Program-made: the position numbers and the translations under genes | Shown: positions 58,781-64,000 of the stretch, piece by piece | Numbering within the stretch: position 1 is the first letter of the stretch | Layout of the letters: each line of letters starts with the position of its first letter | The notes under the pieces: generated by a model | The model's database searches: none | Told to the model about the DNA's origin: nothing | The model's input: only the letters and a program-made list of their open reading frames with translations | Assembly (NCBI RefSeq): GCF_000001735.4 | Contig: NC_003071.7 | Location: 2,429,001-2,493,000, forward strand | DNA: 64,000 bases | From: Arabidopsis thaliana | Taxonomy: Eukaryota > Streptophyta > Magnoliopsida > Brassicales > Brassicaceae | Reading direction: 5' to 3'

Positions 58781-60530
58781 TGACAAGTGTGTATTTTGCA
58801 TGTTTTGAGCATCCATTTGTCATCACTTTAGCACCATATCATCACTGTTTTATACCATTTCTCATCATTTGTCATCACTTTGCATGTTTAGGATAGGTTT
58901 GCATGCATGTTGCATATTTGTGTTGATTTCAGGTGATTTGGAGATGTTGACGAGCTAACTGGAAGAAGCGGACCTGATCATGTCAAACCACTCGACCCCG
59001 AGGTCGGGTAGAAGCTTCAAGGCCTCAACAGACCACTCGACCCCCTGGTTGAGTAGGGGACTTCTCGATTTCATCTCATCACTCGACCCCTGGCCGAGTA
59101 CCACCACGAGAGATACTCGATCACTTCACTCGACCCCCAGGTCGAGTGTCTTCACCTCCACCACCTGACCACCACTCGATCACACCACTCTACCTGGAAG
59201 TCGAGTATTACCATCACCACCACTCGACTACCTACTCGATGGCGAGCTTCAGAGTCTTCTTCATTCCGCACTCAACCAGACACTCGAGCACAAGAAAGAA
59301 AAGAAGACCCCAGTTATTCACTCAACCTCTCACTCGACCACCTGGGTCGAGTACAGTTCTTAATTCATCCCAATACTGCGTCGTTTTGAGTATTAGGGTT
59401 TCGGAATATTTTGCTATAAGTAACATGTACTTTACATTTTCGAAAACAAGTTTTTAGCTTGGTTTTATTCCGCAGACATTGTGTTCTAGACCTTTTTGTA
59501 ATCCGGATTTCTCTTTATCTATTCAGTATTCAGTATTCAGTATTTGTTCTTGATTTCGTTTACTGTTGTTCATCCTGTTATCATTCTGCTATTACATTGT
59601 TGTTATCATGTTTTCATCCTGTTCAACGTTTATGTTCTCTACAATGATGTCTGAGTAGTGAATAGGTTTCTAAGGATGGGTTAGAGTAGTGTAGAATTCT
59701 CAGTATGCTAGGTGGTTGAGTTTGATTGATAGATCCCTTTTGAATTAGTTGTTCTTAATGCCTATTGCTTTCTGATCAACTGGAATTTGAGCCCAGACAT
59801 TTCTGCGCCCAAAAGGTGTTCGATGAAATGTCTGAACCACTAATTCCAGGATTCGTGGCCGTGTACCAAGGTATTGGTTGCAGGGAGCGTTTTGGCTTTA
59901 ACTCGTTGATTCGTAATGCCTGTTAGTTTAGCTCTCGTCAATGGTGATTGAGTCTGGGACTAGGTTAACTTGAGGGTCTCTGTTGCGGTGGCACTTAGAT
60001 TTGGTTAATGAACTTGTTGTCTAGGGATAATTTATTGAGCATGTCAATCACTTGTAAACTGAGGAAACGAAACTACTCAATTACCCCATCCTCGGGAATT
60101 CTTTATCTGATTGAATTCTTTGTTTACTCTACTGTTGTTTACTGCATCTTGTCATCTGTTGCTTAGTTTCTACAATTCTTTCCTGTTACTCGACCTGATA
60201 CTCGACCACCCAGTTGTCTGGCAACAGACTGTGCAGTCGAATGTCTTTGTTTTGTTTTTTGTCTGTTACTCGACCTGTCACTCGACCTCACCCAATGCTC
60301 TGCATCGAGCTGTGTTGGTCGAGTGTTTTACTCTTTCTGCTTGAATTTCTGTTTTCTGCATGTTCACTTAGGACTGCTAGAACACACCAAAACCTGTTAT
60401 TGCTTGGCTTGACTTAGTGACTTCTGATTACATCTTGATTGTTAGCATCACACCCATTTGGATTGACAACGTAAAATACTACAACGACATGATTGGTGTT
60501 TTAGGATAATTGACTAAAAACCTATTATCA
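58781..60530 (+). repeat. 5' LTR of element C
   Basis: 1750 bp, beginning TGACAAGTGTG (C for T in the usual TGATAAG) and ending CTATTATCA. Rich in CTCGAC/GTCGAG motifs. Confidence 0.92.
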
Positions 60531-60533
60531 ATT

Positions 60534-60547
60534 TGGCACCGTTGCCA
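60534..60547 (+). other. tRNA primer-binding site of element C
   Basis: TGGCACCGTTGCCA three bases after the LTR. It resembles the tRNA-Asp-complementary TGGCGCCGTTGCC used by Athila elements, with one change. Confidence 0.7.
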
Positions 60548-60675
60548 ATTGGGTGTTTGTTTGTTACATTTGAGATTTCAGACTTGTTTAGATCAAGTTC
60601 TTTTTCAATTTTCAATTCGGTTGCTAACTGTGTGTTTTTCTTGTTGTCTTCTTGATCCAGGTACCCCTCTTCTGT

Positions 60676-62000
60676 ATGCAAACTCGATCAACAGGCAATC
60701 AGAACCTCTTTTCAACGACTACATCGACCGCATAGCTTGCGAACTAAGAGAAAGGAGAAACACAGTCAACCTTGTACCACAACAACCACTCGAAATGGAT
60801 GACGAACATAATCAAGAAAATGGCCCTGCCAACATTGGTGCTGGGGATGCACCACGTGATCTCCGTCAGCGGAAAGAAATTGCACCTCCTGTGATCCAGA
60901 ACAACAACTTCGAGATTAAGAGTGGTCTCATCTCGATGATTCAGGGGAACAAATTCCATGGTCTGCCAATGGAGGATCCACTCAACCACCTTGATGAATT
61001 TGATAGGCTCTGCAACCTAACAAAAATCAATGGTGTCATTGAAGACGGATTCAATCTCCGTTTGTTTCCATTCTCCTTGGGCGGCAAAGCACACATTTGG
61101 GAGAAGAATCTGCCCCATGACTCAATCACCACCTGGGATGATTGCAAGAAGGCCTTTCTATCAAAGTTCTTCTCCAACGCCAGAACTGCAAGACTCAGAA
61201 ATGAGATCTCTGGCTTTTTACAGAAGGCTGGTGAAAGCTTCTGTGAAGCATGGGAGCGTTTCAAGGGTTACACCAACCAATGCCCTCATCATGGCTTTAC
61301 TAAAGCCTCTCTGCTCAGCACTCTTTACAGAGGAGTTCTACCACGCATCAGAATGCTTCTAGATACAGCCAGCAATGGGAATTTCCAAACAGAACAAAGA
61401 TGTTGAAGAAGGCTGAGAATTGGTTGAGAACCTTGTTCAATCAGATGGTAATTACAACGAGGACTGCGATAGGACCGTCAGAAGCACAGCTGACTCTGAT
61501 GACAAACACAGGAAGGAGATCAAAGCGCTGAATGACAAGCTGGACAGGATTCTTCTTAGCCAGCAAAAGCATGTGCACTTCCTTGTTGATGACGAAAAAT
61601 ATCAGGTCCAAGATGGGAGGGTAACCAGTTGGAAGAAGTCAGCTACATCAACAACAACCAGAGTGGCTACAAAGGGTATAACAACTTCAAAACCAACAAC
61701 CCCAACCTCTCCTACCGCAGCACAAACGTTGCTAATCGTCAAGATCAAGTGTATCCTCCACAACAACAACAAGGTCAGAACAAACCTTTTGTTCCTTACA
61801 ATCAAGGTTTTGCTCCTAAGCAGCAATTTCAGGGGAATTACCAGCCGCAACCACCACCTGGGTTTGCACCTCAGCAAAACCAAGGTCCTGCTACTCCTGA
61901 GGCTGACATGAAACAAATGGTACAACAGCTGCTTCACGGGCAAGCCTCTGGCTCCATGGAGTTGGCAAAGAAGATATCTAAGTTACATAACAAGCTGCAC
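60676..62000 (+). pseudogene. Athila gag of element C, broken
   Basis: The family's usual start (ATG 60676, [12 protein letters not shown]) is shifted out of frame within about 12 codons. The open frame from 60710 shows [57 protein letters not shown] and [20 protein letters not shown], the retrotransposon gag core. A frameshift near 61390 and a TGA at about 61410 follow, then [14 protein letters not shown], a shift near 61620, and a Gln/Asn/Pro-rich tail. Confidence 0.85.
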
Positions 62001-64000
62001 TGTAGCTACAATGATCTCAATGTCAAGGTGGAAACACTGAATACCAAAGTCCGATACTTAGAGGGACATTCTGCATCTTCTTCAGCTCCAAACCAGATAA
62101 GCCTACTACCAGGCAAAGCAATTCAGAACCCAAAAGAATATGCTCACGCTATCTCTCTGCGTAGTGGAAAAGCACTTGAAACTAGGGAGGACCCAAAGAC
62201 AGTCACTGACGACAGTGAAGATCAAGATGGGCCACTCGAGCTGCCACTCGACCACTTTACTCGACCAACTACTCGAGCAACCTCCCCAGCAACATCACCA
62301 ACTGCTCCAAAACCAGTTGCTGTCAAGAACAAAGAAAAGGTCTTTGTCCCTCCTCCTTACAAACCACAGCTTCCATTTCCTGGCCGTCACAAGAAAGCAT
62401 TGGCAGATAAGTATAGAGCTATGTTTGCCAAGAACATTATGGAGGTTGAGTTGCGGATACCTCTTGTTGACGCTCTAGCGCTAATCCCAGACTCTCACAA
62501 GTTTTTGAAAGAGTTGATCGTGGAGAGAATTCAAGAAGTGCAAGGATGGTGGTATTGAGCCATGAATGCAGTGCTATCATACAGAAGAAGATCATTCCTA
62601 AGAAGCTAAGTGATCCTGGTTCATTCACTCTACCATGCTCTTTAGGTCCATTGGCTTTCAACAGATGCCTATGTGATTTAGGAGCATTAGTCAATCTCAT
62701 GCCGCTCTCTGTCGTCAAAAGATTGGGGTTCACTCAATACAAATCCTGCAGTATATCCCTCATCCTAGCTGACAGGTCAGTAAGGATCCCTCATGGTTTG
62801 CTCGAAAACCTACCAATCAGGATCGAAGCTGTGGAGATACCAACTGACTTTGTAGTCCTGGAGATGGATGAAGAACCCAAGGACCCGTTGATTCTAGGGA
62901 GACCTTTCTTAGCAACTGCAGGAGCAATGATTGATGTCAAGAAAGGGAAGATTGATCTAAACCTTGGCAAGGATTTTGGGATGAGCGAAGAAGGGTCAAC
63001 ACGAGTTCAACCTGCACACTCGAGGACATACTCGACCAGCCACTCGACCTTGTCTGCCAACGAATCTGGGGAGCCGATCATCCCAACTTCAGATGACTGG
63101 TCTGAACTCAAGGCGCCGAAGGTGGATCTCAAACCATTTCCTAAAGGTCTAAGGTACGCATTCCTTGGTCCAAACTCTACTTATCCTGTGATCATTAATG
63201 CTGAGATAAATGATGATGAAGTGAACCTGCTATTATCTGAGCTTAGAAAGTATAGGAGAGCAATTGGTTATTCATTATCTGACATTAAGGGAATTTCACC
63301 TAGTTTATGCTACCATAGGATCCATCTTGAAAACGAATCCTATTCTAGCATTGAACCACAGAGGAGGTTAAATCCCAACTTGAAAGAAGTAGTAAAAAAA
63401 GAAATTTTGAAACTGCTTGATGCTGGTGTCATCTACCCTATCTCTGATAGTACTTAGGTTTCTCCAGTGCATTGCGTCCCTAAAAAAGGTGGAATGACTG
63501 TTGTCAAAAATGTAAAGGATGAACTGATCCCTACTAGAACTATAACGGGTCATAGAATTTTCATTGATTATAGGAAGCTAAATGCTGCATCTAGGAAAGA
63601 TCATTTTCCTTTACCATTCATTGATCAAATGCTTGAACGTTTAGCTAATCATCCATACTATTGCTTTCTTGATGGATATAGTGGTTTCTTTCAAATACCA
63701 ATTCACCCTAATGATAAAAAAAAAACCACTTTCACATGTCCTTATGGAACTTTTGCTTATAGAGAATGCCATTCGGTTTATGTAATGCTCCTGCAATATT
63801 TCAGAGGTGTATGACCTCTATATTTTCAGTTTTAATCAAGGAGATGGTGGAGGTTTTCATGGACGATTTTTCGGTTTATGGCCCCTCTTTCTCCTCATGT
63901 TTGTTGAATCTTGGCAGGGTACTGAAGGTGCGAAGAGACGAATCTTGTTCTCAATTGGGAAAGAGTTCCACCAACTGAACGCTGTTGAAGGAGGATCTCC
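62001..64000 (+). pseudogene. Athila pol of element C: protease and reverse transcriptase, broken and cut by the edge
   Basis: A linker with KVFVPPPYKPQLPFPGR leads, after a frameshift near 62545, to the aspartic protease (CLCDLGALVNLMPLSVVKRL; the Asp-x-Gly-Ala active-site turn reads DLGA) and ILGRPFLATAGAMIDV. The RT begins LDAGVIYPISDST, then a TAG at 63455-63457, then FIDYRKLNAASRKDHFPLPF and CFLDGYSGFFQIPIHP. A frameshift near 63765 precedes the PFGLCNAPAIFQRCM box and VFMDDFSVYG (the YMDD-equivalent). Another frameshift near 63930 follows. The last 40 bases no longer follow the family consensus. Confidence 0.88.

Larger units (their letters stand above)
58781..64000 (+). mobile_element. 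Athila-like LTR retrotransposon C (5' part), continues past the window
   Basis: 5' LTR, primer-binding site, gag, aspartic protease and RT in the canonical Ty3/gypsy order; cut by the window edge inside RT. The LTR belongs to the same family as element A, but here gag-pol is retained. Confidence 0.9.

Overview
The window looks like pericentromeric Arabidopsis DNA, almost certainly A. thaliana chromosome 2. Two single-copy flowering-time genes anchor it: the Paf1-complex gene VIP6/ELF8 on the minus strand at 108-7588, and EARLY FLOWERING 4-LIKE 3 (ELF4-L3) with its coding exon at 30336-30665. From memory these correspond to the linked loci AT2G06210 and AT2G06255. Exon lengths read by hand give VIP6 exactly the A. 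thaliana size (1091 codons), except for one missing base in exon 6 that breaks the frame.

Between the two genes (about 8-25 kb) lies a decayed Mutator-like (VANDAL-type) transposon complex. It holds a DUF1985 (VANC-like) gene, an unrecognised minus-strand two-exon gene, a GRF-zinc-finger/coiled-coil/membrane gene and a MuDR-type transposase. Two non-coding blocks are packed with GTTCA motifs. A Helitron end, a minisatellite, a fold-back, an 800-bp MULE-like insert and a complete but gag-pol-less Athila LTR element (18742-25177, TSD AATTC) are inserted into or interleaved with it. The 25.6-28.5 kb stretch is AT-rich and holds no gene that I can see.

Right of ELF4-L3, 31-64 kb is nested repeats. 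(i) A rearranged Athila-like element of a second family lies at 32.57-39.22 kb, with a solo LTR inserted in its gag in reverse (TSD ATGGT). (ii) A MULE transposase at 39.2-41.9 kb lacks its catalytic core and is split by another reversed solo LTR. (iii) A DUF223/RPA-like pseudogene, a hAT MITE with a perfect 8-bp TSD and a degenerate telomere-like tract follow. (iv) Two related F-box-like pseudogenes flank a full-length LINE at 46424-55581 (13-bp TSD). The LINE's endonuclease/RT core is tandemly triplicated, and the middle unit is a recombinant of the outer two. (v) A third Athila-like element begins at 58781 with LTR, primer-binding site and a gag-protease-RT region carrying several frameshifts and stops. 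It runs off the right edge.

The most interesting signals are four. One is the DUF1985 gene together with dense family-specific motif clusters, the hallmarks of VANC anti-silencing systems. The second is the chimeric LINE triplication. The third is the pairs of oppositely oriented LTRs that could fold into long hairpin RNA. The fourth is the frameshift in VIP6. Gene and family names come from recognising protein motifs by eye; no database search was run.
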